A stretch of 64,000 nucleotides of DNA from Rhizobiales bacterium UBA1912 (GTDB lineage: Bacteria > Pseudomonadota > Alphaproteobacteria > Rhizobiales > Devosiaceae). The translations under genes were made by a program, and so were the position numbers. Shown here piece after piece: positions 24,591-32,994 of this stretch; position 1 is the stretch's first letter; every line of letters begins with the position of its first letter. Where the stretch lies: positions 17,837 to 81,836 of the forward strand of contig DDGC01000008.1 in the NCBI GenBank assembly GCA_002337455.1, in the 5' to 3' direction. Under the pieces are notes generated by a model. That model was not told the origin of the DNA, made no database searches, and saw only the letters and a list, made by a program, of their open reading frames with translations.

Positions 24591-25436
24591 TTAGCTGCTC
24601 GGAAAATCGCCGCCATCCACATGTATAGCCTGGCCGGTCATATATCGCCCGTCCTCGCAGGCAAGCATGAGGTAGGCCGGTGCCACTTCATTGGGCTGGC
24701 CCGCACGCCCAAGCGGTGTATCCGTACCGAATTTTTCTACCTTGTCAGGCGGGAAACTGGCCGGAATAAGCGGCGTCCAGATTGGTCCAGGTGCCACCGC
24801 GTTGACCAGAATACCCCTGTCGGCAAAGCGCGCAGACAAGGACCGGGTGAGGGCAACTATAGCGCCCTTGGTCATGGCGTAGTCGACAAGCTGGGGATGG
24901 CCGCGATAGGCAACAATCGAGGCCGTGTTGATGATCCGGGCTCCGGCCTCCAGGTGTTTGAGCACCGCTTGAACCATATGGAAATAACCGTAGATGTTGG
25001 TCTCAAAAACGGCCTTCATCGCTTCGGCATCAAGTTCAGCAAGGTCTTCGCGCACATGCTGCTCGGCGGCATTGTTAACGAGAATGTCGATCCGCCCGAA
25101 TGCCGCCAGCGTACGATCGGCCACTGCCCCGCAAAACTCGGGATCGCCCACATCCCCGGCGATAAGAAGCACCTCGCTGCCTTCTGCCTCAACCAGCTTG
25201 CGGGTTTTTTCGGCATCCTGGTCCTCGTCCAGATAAACGACAACGACCTTGGCCCCTTCACGGGCGAACAACACACTGACGGCGCGGCCGATGCCGGAAT
25301 CTCCGCCCGTAATGATCGCAACCTTGCCCTTTAGCCGTCCGCTCCCTGGATAGAACGGCATATACTCGGGCTCGGGATGCATGGCATTTTCGCTGCCGGG
25401 CTGCTTGTCCTGATGCTGGGCTGGCTGACCGGTCAT
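24591..25436 (-). CDS. SDR-family oxidoreductase with N-terminal extension
   Basis: A 281-residue short-chain dehydrogenase. The Rossmann motif is TGGDSGIGRAV (about 50-60), NNAA is present, and the catalytic pair lies in YAMTKGA after the Ser of NTASIVAYRG. The 40-residue Gln/Pro-rich extension (HQDKQPGSENAMHPEPEYMP) is typical of the YhdF/YgfF-like subgroup induced by stress. The substrate is unknown. The ATG at 25436 follows GGAGAA. Confidence 0.9.
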   Translation of the reverse strand: MTGQPAQHQDKQPGSENAMHPEPEYMPFYPGSGRLKGKVAIITGGDSGIGRAVSVLFAREGAKVVVVYLDEDQDAEKTRKLVEAEGSEVLLIAGDVGDPEFCGAVADRTLAAFGRIDILVNNAAEQHVREDLAELDAEAMKAVFETNIYGYFHMVQAVLKHLEAGARIINTASIVAYRGHPQLVDYAMTKGAIVALTRSLSARFADRGILVNAVAPGPIWTPLIPASFPPDKVEKFGTDTPLGRAGQPNEVAPAYLMLACEDGRYMTGQAIHVDGGDFPSS

Positions 25437-25524
25437 GACGCATTTCTCCGCAGAAAATTCTGCGCGATCAATGCACCGAGAGCCGCTTCGTTCCGCAACT
25501 GCGCTGCGTGAACGGAACCGGCAG

Positions 25525-25830
25525 TCAGTTTGGAGTGGTAGGTTCTTCAACCTTGAAATGGATCACCTGGGGCGGGGCTACAAAGTACGCTCCGACAAGG
25601 CCGCGCCACTTCTGAAAATCCTCAGAGTTGCGGAAATGGACCGTGTGGTCTTCGAGTGTCTCCCAGACGACGAGCAGATGAAAACGGCCGGGCTGCTCGA
25701 CGCATCGTTCCAGAGCCACCGACCGGCAGCCCCTTGCCGCCAGAAACAGGGGTATGGCGGCGCGATAACCGGCGAGAAAATCTTCGGTCCGGGCCGGATC
25801 TATTTCCAAATGGGCAACTTCGCGGATCAT
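25525..25830 (-). CDS. Antibiotic-biosynthesis-monooxygenase (ABM) domain protein
   Basis: A 101-residue single ABM (dimeric alpha+beta barrel) domain of the YgiN/quinol-monooxygenase type, with REVAHLEIDPARTEDFLAGY and LLVVWETLEDHTVHFRNSEDF. Such proteins act on quinols and related phenolics without cofactors. It starts four bases after the VOC gene stop, so the two are one transcript, and this suggests a role in handling an aromatic intermediate. The ATG at 25830 follows GGGAGAA. Confidence 0.85.
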   Translation of the reverse strand: MIREVAHLEIDPARTEDFLAGYRAAIPLFLAARGCRSVALERCVEQPGRFHLLVVWETLEDHTVHFRNSEDFQKWRGLVGAYFVAPPQVIHFKVEEPTTPN

Positions 25831-25834
25831 GAAC

Positions 25835-26746
25835 CTAGTTTTCTCCCGTATCGGAGCCGGAGGATTTGAGCATCCAGATATTGTGACCGGGATTCTTTTC
25901 AAAAACCCGGGTTTCCCAACTCTTGTCCATGCGATCCATATCGGCAACGTATTCGATGCGGCCGCCGGCCGGGTTGTGGACGAACCGATAGACATTTGAA
26001 CCCAGCGTATGGCGGCCGGGACGACGCGATTCCTTCCAACCTTGGGTAATCATATGATTGCCCGCTTCCATCACCTCGTCGAAATCACGGACCTCCAGTG
26101 CGATGTGATTGATGCCGGCTTTGTCCGGCCGAAAGCACAGGAAGAAATTGTGATGCTCGATATCGCCCTCGCTTTGCAGGAAGGTGCCGGTGTCGAGCAC
26201 CTTGTCGACGGCCTTGAACTTGAGCGGACCGGTGTAGAAGGCCAGCGATTCCTCGTTCTTGGCCTTGGTGATGTTGTAGGCGACGTGGACGATACGCAGT
26301 GGCCGCCCCTGCCCGTATGCCTCGAGGCGCTCGTTGACGCGCCCGATATTGCGCAACTGGTTTGACGTGCGTTTGGTCACCTCCGCAGGGGTGGGATTGG
26401 AAACCTCGAAACGCAAGGAAAGTCCATTCGGATCGACAGCGCGAACGATCTGTTTTTCCTCGACATACTCGGCTGCAGGTCCGATTGCCTCGACGATCTG
26501 CTTGAGGTCGGCGCTCTTTTCGACGCCCCACCAGAGTTCGCGCAGAGTTGACCCATCCTCCACCGCCTTGGGCAGCCGGGGATCATCCTTATGACGCAGG
26601 ATGATGCGTTGGTTTTCCTGCGTTGCCAGTTCCGCGCGATCCTCTTCAGCGGCGACGAGAACAAAGCCCGCATCGGCGAAAAACCGAGCGCATTCGGCAA
26701 TATCATCGACGCCGTAGAGCAGACGCTCAACGCGCATGATCGGCAT
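25835..26746 (-). CDS. VOC-superfamily extradiol-dioxygenase-like protein
   Basis: A 303-residue protein with two vicinal-oxygen-chelate modules, as in type I extradiol dioxygenases. The N-terminal module (3-115) looks non-catalytic. In the C-terminal module (150-285) the expected 2-His-1-Glu metal triad is visible: His in RIVHVAYN, His in INHIALEV, Glu in GRIEYVADM. It may cleave a catechol-like ring or isomerise a related substrate. It leads a two-gene unit with the ABM protein and is divergent from an aldehyde dehydrogenase. The substrate is unknown. Confidence 0.83.
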   Translation of the reverse strand: MPIMRVERLLYGVDDIAECARFFADAGFVLVAAEEDRAELATQENQRIILRHKDDPRLPKAVEDGSTLRELWWGVEKSADLKQIVEAIGPAAEYVEEKQIVRAVDPNGLSLRFEVSNPTPAEVTKRTSNQLRNIGRVNERLEAYGQGRPLRIVHVAYNITKAKNEESLAFYTGPLKFKAVDKVLDTGTFLQSEGDIEHHNFFLCFRPDKAGINHIALEVRDFDEVMEAGNHMITQGWKESRRPGRHTLGSNVYRFVHNPAGGRIEYVADMDRMDKSWETRVFEKNPGHNIWMLKSSGSDTGEN

Positions 26747-26786
26747 GGCAAACCTCCTCGTTTCCGTTGCTGCATTCTACAGCATG

Positions 26787-26885
26787 GCAAAACAATATCA
26801 TCCCGCCATTGTCATTGGTTTTGCGCCTTAGCTGTGCGAGCGCTGCACCGATATTGCTGCGGCGTTTTGCTATGGTGGGCAAAAC
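26787..26885. promoter_or_regulatory. Four GCAAAAC half-sites between divergent genes
   Basis: The 155-base gap between the VOC gene and the aldehyde dehydrogenase holds four copies of GCAAAAC or its complement GTTTTGC at 26787-26793, 26818-26824, 26864-26870 and 26879-26885. The last two make a 7+8+7 dyad (GTTTTGC-N8-GCAAAAC) that ends four bases before the ribosome binding site of the dehydrogenase. This is a likely operator cluster for a shared regulator, which I cannot name. Confidence 0.5.
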
Positions 26886-26901
26886 GAATGAGGAAGCTTT
26901 C

Positions 26902-28338
26902 ATGTTTGAGAACCTGATCGGCGGGACCTGGCGCGGTGGCGCAGAGGCCGGCGAAAATATCAATCCCTCCGACATCTCAGATGTCATCGGGCAATTTTCG
27001 CGCGCCAACACGTCCGACGTCGACGAGGCGATTGCTGCAGCGCACAGCGCAATGCCCAGTTGGTCGCTGAGCACCATCAGCCAACGCCATGCGTTGCTGC
27101 AAAAGGTCGCCCAGGCGCTCAACGCCCAGCTCGACGAATTGGGCCGCGAACTTGCTCGCGAGCAGGGAAAGACACTGGCCGAGGGTAAGGGCGAAGTGCT
27201 GCGCGCCGCGCAGGTGTTCGATTTTTATGCCAATGAGTGCCTTCGCCTCGAAGGGATAAAAATTGCCTCCCTACGAGAGGGCGTCGACGTCGAAGTTACT
27301 CGCGAGCCGGTCGGCGTCGTGGGGATCATCACCCCATGGAACTATCCGATCGCCATTCCCGCATGGAAAATCGCACCGGCGCTTTGCTACGGCAACACAG
27401 TGGTCTTCAAGCCGGCCGACCTCGTGCCGCACAGCGCTTATGCCCTGGCAAAGATCATAGATGCGGCCGGGTTTCCTGACGGGGTATTCAATCTCGTCAT
27501 GGGACGCGGCAGCGTGGTGGGCGAAGCAATGCTCAAGTCCCCGCTGGTTTCGGCAGTCACTTTTACCGGGTCTGTGGCAACCGGGCGGCATGTGGCGCTG
27601 TCGGCCATCTCAGCCAATCCCATGAAAAAGGTTCAACTGGAGTTGGGCGGCAAAAACCCGTTGGTCGTGCTGGACGACGCAGACCTCGACATAGCCATCG
27701 ATGTCGCCGTCAATGGCGCCTATTATGGCACGGGCCAGCGCTGCACCGCCTCATCACGGCTGATCGTCACCGAGGGCATCCACGATCGCTTCGTTGCAGC
27801 GATGACCGAGCGGATCGCCGCACTCAAAGTGGGCCACGCGCTCGACCCGCAAACCCAGATCGGTCCCGTGGTCGACAAGAACCAGTTGGGCCAAAACCTT
27901 TCCTACATCGACATCGGGCAGAAGGAAGGGGCCACACTCGCGATCGGCGGAAACAGGCTCAATGGCGAGACTGAAGGGTTCTACATGGCCCCTGCCCTTT
28001 TCACCGAGGCCAACAACGAGATGCGCATTGCGCGCGAGGAGATCTTCGGCCCCGTCGCAGCGGTCATTCGGGTCAAAGATTACGAGGAGGCACTGGAGGT
28101 CGCCAACGACACCGAGTTCGGGCTGTCTTCAGGCATATGCACGACGAGCCTGAAATATGCCTCCCACTTCAAGCGCGCCTCCACCGCTGGCATGGCAATG
28201 GTCAATTTGCCCACGGCCGGAGTCGACTATCATGTACCATTCGGTGGGCGGAAGAATTCAAGTTACGGCTCTCGCGAACAGGGCCGCGCCGCTGTGGAAT
28301 TCTATACGTCGACCAAAACGGCCTATACCAAACCATAA
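26902..28338 (+). CDS. Aldehyde dehydrogenase, ketoglutarate-semialdehyde-dehydrogenase-like
   Basis: A 478-residue NAD(P)-dependent aldehyde dehydrogenase. The catalytic Glu is in LELGGKNPLVV (about 245) and the Cys in GQRCTASSRL (about 280). The C terminus, GVDYHVPFGGRKNSSYG, resembles enzymes oxidising 2,5-dioxopentanoate (alpha-ketoglutarate semialdehyde), the last step of C5 sugar-acid and glucarate oxidation. The ATG at 26902 follows GAGGAAG; an upstream frame to 26767 is untranslated leader. It is followed by a strong terminator. Confidence 0.9.
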   Translation: MFENLIGGTWRGGAEAGENINPSDISDVIGQFSRANTSDVDEAIAAAHSAMPSWSLSTISQRHALLQKVAQALNAQLDELGRELAREQGKTLAEGKGEVLRAAQVFDFYANECLRLEGIKIASLREGVDVEVTREPVGVVGIITPWNYPIAIPAWKIAPALCYGNTVVFKPADLVPHSAYALAKIIDAAGFPDGVFNLVMGRGSVVGEAMLKSPLVSAVTFTGSVATGRHVALSAISANPMKKVQLELGGKNPLVVLDDADLDIAIDVAVNGAYYGTGQRCTASSRLIVTEGIHDRFVAAMTERIAALKVGHALDPQTQIGPVVDKNQLGQNLSYIDIGQKEGATLAIGGNRLNGETEGFYMAPALFTEANNEMRIAREEIFGPVAAVIRVKDYEEALEVANDTEFGLSSGICTTSLKYASHFKRASTAGMAMVNLPTAGVDYHVPFGGRKNSSYGSREQGRAAVEFYTSTKTAYTKP

Positions 28339-28342
28339 GCAG

Positions 28343-28370
28343 AAAGGGCGGCTCAACGGCCGCCCTTTTT
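28343..28370 (+). terminator. Rho-independent terminator
   Basis: A ten-base-pair perfect stem (AAAGGGCGGC at 28343-28352, GCCGCCCTTT at 28359-28368) with loop TCAACG and a five-T run at 28366-28370, just after the aldehyde dehydrogenase stop. It can also work for the minus-strand gene ending at 28386. Confidence 0.9.
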
Positions 28371-28385
28371 AGATGTCCGAATCGC

Positions 28386-28568
28386 TCAATGCGGCGGCGT
28401 TTCTTCAGTCGTCTCGGCATGCTCCTTGAACTCGGCGGCATGCTGTTCAGAAACGAAAGGGCCAAAGATTTTTTCCTCGCCCTGATCGTCCACCTGGCAA
28501 TACCAGCCGGCGCGAGGGTGGTCGGCGTCGGGTTTGCTACCGTCATTGTGATAGACTTGGTCGGCCAT
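28386..28568 (-). CDS. Small hypothetical protein with GWYxQ...GPF pattern
   Basis: A 60-residue acidic protein. It contains AGWYCQVDDQGEEKIFGPFVSEQHA, a pattern seen in small GYF-like/DUF4339-like modules, without a firm family match. A strong AGGAGG lies before the ATG at 28568. It sits nine bases downstream of the succinate-semialdehyde-dehydrogenase-like gene stop and is thus the last gene of that transcript, ended by the bidirectional terminator at 28343. Confidence 0.65.
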   Translation of the reverse strand: MADQVYHNDGSKPDADHPRAGWYCQVDDQGEEKIFGPFVSEQHAAEFKEHAETTEETPPH

Positions 28569-28577
28569 CAACTCCTC

Positions 28578-30023
28578 CTAATTGAACTTGTGTGAAACGC
28601 GCTTGACGATCTGGTAGGCCTCAAAGCCTTCCTCACCGCCTTCACGGCCATAGCCGGATTCCTTGACGCCACCCGACGGCGCTTCATGGACCGAACCGCC
28701 GGTGTGATTGACCGACAATATGCCCGCCTCGAGCGCATTGGTAATCCGCTCGGCTGTCGCGGCCGATTCCGTAAAGCAGTAGGCGGCGAGCCCGTACGCA
28801 GTCGAGTTGGCAATCTCGAGCGCCGTGTCGAGGCTGGAAAACCTGACGATCGGAACGACCGGCCCGAAGGGCTCTTCGATCATGATATCGGCATCAAGCG
28901 GGACTTCCGTTAGAACTGTGGGCTCAAAGAACCACCCCTGATTGCCCATGCGCTTGCCCCCCAACGCGAGCCGGGCGCCCTTCTCCAGCGCGTTTTGAAC
29001 GAGCCGCTCCATGGCATCGAGGCGCCGAGGATTGGCCAGCGGCCCCATCTGGACACCATCATCGAGGCCATCGCCGATTTTCAACGCCTTTGCCGCTTCC
29101 ACGAAGGTTTCTACAAAAACCTCGTGATGACGCTCATGAACGATGAAGCGCGTGGGCGAGGTACAGACCTGGCCCGAATTTATGAACTTGCCGAAGGCGG
29201 AACGCTTCGCAGCCATGACAGGATCGGCGTCCTCGGCAACGATGACCGGTGCATGCCCTCCCAGCTCCATGATGCATGGTTTCATGACCTTGGCAGCATG
29301 CTGGGCGATCAACTTGCCAACGGGAACCGAGCCAGTGAAGGCAACCATGCGGATCGGGCTGGCGGCAATGAGATGCTCGGAGATCATCGGCGGATCGCCG
29401 AACACCAGGTTGATGACACCCGCAGGGACGCCAGCGTCCTCGAAGCACTTGACCAACTGGACAGCCGTCGCCGGAGTTTCCTCAGAGCACTTGATGACGA
29501 AGGTACATCCCGCGGCAAGGCCAGCCGAGAGCTTGCGCAGAGGGCCGCCGCTTGGAAAGTTCCATGGCACAAAGGCCGCGACGGGACCTATCGGCTCGCG
29601 AACTGTATAAAGGCGGGTGGAGGCATCCGACGGGATTACACGGCCATACGCACGTTTTGCAACTTCAGCATACCATGACAACGTTCCCGAGGACCGCTGA
29701 ACTTCGGCCAAGGCCTCGCGATAATTTTTTCCGTTCTCCAGAGTCGCGACGCGGGCAATCTCCGTGGCGCGTTCACGAATAAGCGCCTGGGCCCGAAGCA
29801 GGATCTTGCCGCGTTCGTCAGCGGACAGTGCGGCCCAGGCCGGAAACGCGCGCCCGGCAGCTTCAACCGCGCGATCGAGATCCGTCGAAGTGGCATGCGG
29901 TACCCGGCCGATTTCCTGCGCTGTGGCGGGATTATAAACCGGCTCGCTCTCGCGGGCGTCCGCGCCGATCCAGTCTCCATCAATATAGAGCAGCGGAGCG
30001 GAGTATTCACGCGACAAACTCAT
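28578..30023 (-). CDS. Aldehyde dehydrogenase, succinate-semialdehyde dehydrogenase-like
   Basis: A 481-residue aldehyde dehydrogenase. It has FVPWNFPSGGPLRKL, the Glu in MELGGHAPVIV and the Cys in SGQVCTSPTRF. Overall it looks like GabD-type or related semialdehyde dehydrogenases. Its neighbours (an alpha/beta hydrolase overlapping by four bases upstream, and extradiol-type enzymes) suggest it oxidises a semialdehyde formed in a ring-cleavage or side-chain pathway. The exact substrate cannot be read. Confidence 0.88.
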   Translation of the reverse strand: MSLSREYSAPLLYIDGDWIGADARESEPVYNPATAQEIGRVPHATSTDLDRAVEAAGRAFPAWAALSADERGKILLRAQALIRERATEIARVATLENGKNYREALAEVQRSSGTLSWYAEVAKRAYGRVIPSDASTRLYTVREPIGPVAAFVPWNFPSGGPLRKLSAGLAAGCTFVIKCSEETPATAVQLVKCFEDAGVPAGVINLVFGDPPMISEHLIAASPIRMVAFTGSVPVGKLIAQHAAKVMKPCIMELGGHAPVIVAEDADPVMAAKRSAFGKFINSGQVCTSPTRFIVHERHHEVFVETFVEAAKALKIGDGLDDGVQMGPLANPRRLDAMERLVQNALEKGARLALGGKRMGNQGWFFEPTVLTEVPLDADIMIEEPFGPVVPIVRFSSLDTALEIANSTAYGLAAYCFTESAATAERITNALEAGILSVNHTGGSVHEAPSGGVKESGYGREGGEEGFEAYQIVKRVSHKFN

Positions 30024-30793
30024 TGCCCATAGACCTCGACGAGAAACTTGTGAACCTCGTTGTTAAAGACGCGCGGCTCTTCCCAGTACATGGAATGGGG
30101 GCCGTCCGGAACAATGGAAACCGTGGCGTTCCTGAGCTTTGAAGCAGCGAGCTTGACGGTTTCGGGCCAGAGCACCGCATCCTTGCCGCCGGCAAGGAAG
30201 TGGATGGGCACGCCCGTCGCATCGATCTCGGCGCAGGTCGGTCCCTGCGCGTTGAGGTTGCGCAGATCCTGCATGCGGGCGTTATTGAAGGTGCCCTGCT
30301 CCCTAAAAAGCCAGGTCATTTCACGGTTGCCCTCCTGAAACCCTTTGGTCAGCAACCGGTCGATCACCGGGAGCTTTTCGGCCTCGGCACGGTTGGCGAG
30401 TTGCCGTTCCTTGATTTCAGGATCAGAAATTCCGCCCAGCGAGTGGGCGAGAACGACGCCGGCGACACGGTCTGGATGGGTCAGCGCAAGCCGAAGGCCC
30501 GGCAGCGCACCGATCGATTGTCCGAGAAAGACCGACTTTTCGATGCCGGCGGCATCGATAACGGCCAGAAGGTCGTGGACGAATTCCTGACTGTCAGGCC
30601 CACCCTCGACCGGATCGGACAACCCGAACCCGCGCAAATCGGGAAGAACGACAGTATAATGCTGGGAGAGATAGGGCACCTGTTGCCACCAGGCTGCGTG
30701 ATGGCCACCAGAGCCGTGGACCAGCGTAATGGCCGGACCGCTGCCATGAACCTCGTAGTATATGCTTACATCACCCGAGCGCGTGTACGGCAT
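30020..30793 (-). CDS. Alpha/beta hydrolase
   Basis: A 257-residue alpha/beta-fold hydrolase. The oxyanion region is HGSGG (26-30), the nucleophile Ser93 lies in LGQSIGALPG, and the likely catalytic His is in PDGPHSMYWEEP near the C terminus. The sequence resembles enol-lactonases and C-C bond hydrolases of aromatic pathways, but also many esterases. It overlaps the dehydrogenase start by four bases, so the two are coupled. Confidence 0.86.
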   Translation of the reverse strand: MPYTRSGDVSIYYEVHGSGPAITLVHGSGGHHAAWWQQVPYLSQHYTVVLPDLRGFGLSDPVEGGPDSQEFVHDLLAVIDAAGIEKSVFLGQSIGALPGLRLALTHPDRVAGVVLAHSLGGISDPEIKERQLANRAEAEKLPVIDRLLTKGFQEGNREMTWLFREQGTFNNARMQDLRNLNAQGPTCAEIDATGVPIHFLAGGKDAVLWPETVKLAASKLRNATVSIVPDGPHSMYWEEPRVFNNEVHKFLVEVYGQ

Positions 30794-30816
30794 GGGCCCT
30801 CTCCTCTAATTCTGGA

Positions 30817-30993
30817 CTAGTCGTGCTGGATGTCGCGCAGATAGACCGATTCCGTTTCCTCATCGTCGAGGTCGTCGGCCACGTGCTCAAAGACGCCACC
30901 GGAGTTGGAAACCACGAAAGCCGTATCTTCGGCGGGGCGCTTCTTTTCATCTGGCCTGCGCTTGGGGGACTTGGCCTTGTTGGGATCGGTCAT
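30817..30993 (-). CDS. Small highly charged hypothetical protein
   Basis: A 58-residue protein with a Lys/Arg-rich N-terminal half (KAKSPKRRPDEKKRP) and an acidic C-terminal half (ADDLDDEETE). It is probably disordered. The ATG at 30993 follows GAGGGCA. It is first in the direction of the hydrolase-dehydrogenase unit, 23 bases before the hydrolase. No function is apparent. Confidence 0.55.
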   Translation of the reverse strand: MTDPNKAKSPKRRPDEKKRPAEDTAFVVSNSGGVFEHVADDLDDEETESVYLRDIQHD

Positions 30994-31149
30994 TATCTGC
31001 CCTCGGACATTTCGCACGAAGCCGCCCGGCGAGCGGCCATTGGGCGAAACCTAATGGACCAATGGCATCCCACTAAGCGCTTTGTGGTCAACTCAATCGT
31101 GCAGGTGCGGAAACAATGATTGGTTCTGGCGCCGTAGTGTCAAGTTTTG

Positions 31150-31159
31150 TGCAACATAG
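31150..31159 (+). promoter_or_regulatory. TGYAACAYWG motif copy upstream of the VOC/GlcG unit
   Basis: TGCAACATAG lies 124 bases before the VOC start at 31283, in the 289-base gap between the small charged protein and the VOC gene. It is one of five related decamers found in control regions of the 31-48 kb cluster (see findings). Confidence 0.4.
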
Positions 31160-31282
31160 CTGGAACGCAGCTTCGCTTTACAGCACATTCCACACGCCGC
31201 ATTTTGCATTCAACATCGCATCATAAACGCGCATGAGCGCTAACTGGCGCTTTGCCCGTCCGAATTCGTGAGAGGAGTTATC

Positions 31283-31702
31283 ATGAAGCCCGAATTGCCC
31301 GCCGATATGCAGGACAAGCCCCACTCGATCCACCACGTCAATTTCCCAACCACCGACGCCGAGCGGACCAAGGACTGGTATGGACGGGTGTTCGGGTTGA
31401 AGCACCAGGACGTGTCGCGCTGGTCCAACACCAAGGTGCTGCTGATGACCCGCGGGAACTTCGACATCCACTTCACCCCCTGCACGCCCGAGCAGATGGT
31501 GCGCATGGCGCCCTTCCATTTCGCGATCGAGGTCTATGACTGGGACAATTTCCTCGCTCATCTCAAAAAAGAGGGTGTGCGCCACACCAAGCCGGTGGAG
31601 CGGCCGCAGAACAACTCGAAGTTCTGTTACGTCCACGACCCCGACGGCACGATGATCGAACTGGTCTATCACGGTGAGCGCCCCACGGTTCCCGCATTCT
31701 AG
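31283..31702 (+). CDS. VOC-family (glyoxalase/dioxygenase) single-module protein
   Basis: A 139-residue one-module VOC protein. Metal-binding candidates are His in SIHHVNFPTTD, His in PFHFAIEVYD and Glu in MIELVYHGE. Single-module proteins of this kind act as dimers in lyase, isomerase or dioxygenase reactions. The ATG at 31283 follows GAGAGGAG. It heads a unit with a GlcG-like protein and a MetE-like protein. Confidence 0.85.
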   Translation: MKPELPADMQDKPHSIHHVNFPTTDAERTKDWYGRVFGLKHQDVSRWSNTKVLLMTRGNFDIHFTPCTPEQMVRMAPFHFAIEVYDWDNFLAHLKKEGVRHTKPVERPQNNSKFCYVHDPDGTMIELVYHGERPTVPAF

Positions 31703-31725
31703 TAGCCTGCTCTGGGAGGACGAAT

Positions 31726-32181
31726 ATGATTACGCTTGATGAAGCGCGCACGCTGATCGTTGCGGCTCAGGAAGAGGCAGTCTCGCTCGGGAAGCCGATG
31801 ACGGTGGTGATCGTCGATACCGGCGGCTTCATCGTCGCCTGCGACCGCATGGATGGGGCCCGCCCCCTCACCCCGTCGATAGCGCACGCCAAGGCCTACA
31901 CCGGCGCGATCATGCAGCGCCCCGGCACAATGCTCAAGGGGTGGGCGGAGAGCCAGCCGGGCTTCTGGTCCGCAGTATCAGGCATGGGCCAGCAGCCCAT
32001 CGTTGCCACACATGGCGCTATCACCATCAAGCGTGACGGCGAACTGCTGGGCGGTATAGGCGTTTCGGGCGGGACCGGTGAGGAAGACGAGGAACTCTGC
32101 ATCAAGATCCTGGCCAGGCTTGGCTATGACACCAATTTTTCCGAATGGAACGCGCTGCGTCCCAAGCCGAAAGGACAATAA
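31726..32181 (+). CDS. GlcG/HbpS-family protein
   Basis: A 151-residue GlcG/HbpS (DUF336) protein with the family segments GKPMTVVIVDTGGFIVACDRMDGA, SIAHAKAYTG and GGIGVSGGTGEEDEE. The family includes the heme-binding HbpS and many proteins of unknown role encoded beside glycolate, propanediol or aromatic catabolism genes. There is no signal peptide, so it is cytoplasmic. A strong GGAGG precedes the ATG. Its stop is one base before the next start. Confidence 0.88.
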   Translation: MITLDEARTLIVAAQEEAVSLGKPMTVVIVDTGGFIVACDRMDGARPLTPSIAHAKAYTGAIMQRPGTMLKGWAESQPGFWSAVSGMGQQPIVATHGAITIKRDGELLGGIGVSGGTGEEDEELCIKILARLGYDTNFSEWNALRPKPKGQ

Positions 32182-32182
32182 A

Positions 32183-32935
32183 ATGGCAGACCTGTTCGTT
32201 TATCGCGCCGAACCACCCGCCAGCCTGGCTGGCAATGACATCGTTACTCTGGTCAAGGCCCAAGCCGTGGCCGGCCTCAATGTCGTCACGCCCGGTGCGC
32301 CGGTCCAGCCTGACGCTATCAAGGCCGATCCACACGGTGCACTGACCGATCTATCCGCCGCGCTCAAGACCGCACTGGCTGCAGGCGACTCGCCGGTCAA
32401 AATCGCAATGCCGCTGCCGGACTCGCTTGGGCTGGACCCCATGCTGCTCGGGGGACTGATTGGCAACCTGATTACCGAAGGCGCCAGGATCATCGAATTC
32501 GACGCCCGCCCCTATATTGATCCGGACTCCGATGCATCCAATGACGGGTTCACTCTCGGCGGCCTGCAGAGGCCCGATGGCTTCCGGATCGGCATGCAGA
32601 TGGGCGCCCTGACCGGCTGGCCCGCAGAACGCATAGCCACCGTGGCCGAGGAACTTCAGGCCGATCGCTATACTTTCGCGATCGCCCAGGGCGACGACCT
32701 TTCCAAGCTCTCATCAGTGCCCGAGCAAGCGATGATCGTTCTGGGTCTGGTCGATCCGGATGGAGGCAGCAGCGATGCGGATGTACTGGCGCTGATCGAT
32801 GCCGCAGCGGAAATTGTCGATCAGGACCGACTCGCACTGACAACGAGCGCTGCAATTACCGACGCCGACGCACAGGAAAGAGTGCTGCGTCAGGTCGCAG
32901 ACATCTCCACCCAGTTCTGGGGATTTGCGATCTAG
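32183..32935 (+). CDS. MetE/UROD-like barrel protein lacking zinc ligands
   Basis: A 250-residue protein. The segment MIVLGLVDPDGGSSDADVLALIDAAAEIV-DQDRLALTTSA (about 182-222) resembles the C-terminal barrel of cobalamin-independent methionine synthase, where a conserved Cys follows the LALS strand. Here that region reads LALTTSAAITDADA, so the zinc ligand is missing. It is probably a catabolic or binding protein of the same fold rather than a methionine synthase. It follows the GlcG-like gene by one base and ends at a bidirectional terminator. Function unknown. Confidence 0.7.
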   Translation: MADLFVYRAEPPASLAGNDIVTLVKAQAVAGLNVVTPGAPVQPDAIKADPHGALTDLSAALKTALAAGDSPVKIAMPLPDSLGLDPMLLGGLIGNLITEGARIIEFDARPYIDPDSDASNDGFTLGGLQRPDGFRIGMQMGALTGWPAERIATVAEELQADRYTFAIAQGDDLSKLSSVPEQAMIVLGLVDPDGGSSDADVLALIDAAAEIVDQDRLALTTSAAITDADAQERVLRQVADISTQFWGFAI

Positions 32936-32963
32936 GGCTGTCCAAGCAGCGCGTTGAACAAAC

Positions 32964-32994
32964 AAAAAGCCGGGCCGGTTGGCCCGGCTTTTTT
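32964..32994. terminator. Bidirectional terminator between convergent genes
   Basis: A 13-base-pair perfect stem (AAAAAGCCGGGCC at 32964-32976 and GGCCCGGCTTTTT at 32981-32993) with loop GGTT and flanking A and T runs on the two sides. It terminates the VOC-GlcG-MetE-like unit and also the minus-strand MBL gene, whose stop codon (32993-32995) falls in its edge. Confidence 0.93.

Noticed and set aside
32183..32935. Functional cobalamin-independent methionine synthase
   Set aside because: The protein is only 250 residues, one-third of MetE, and lacks the zinc Cys; it is treated as a MetE-like protein of unknown role.
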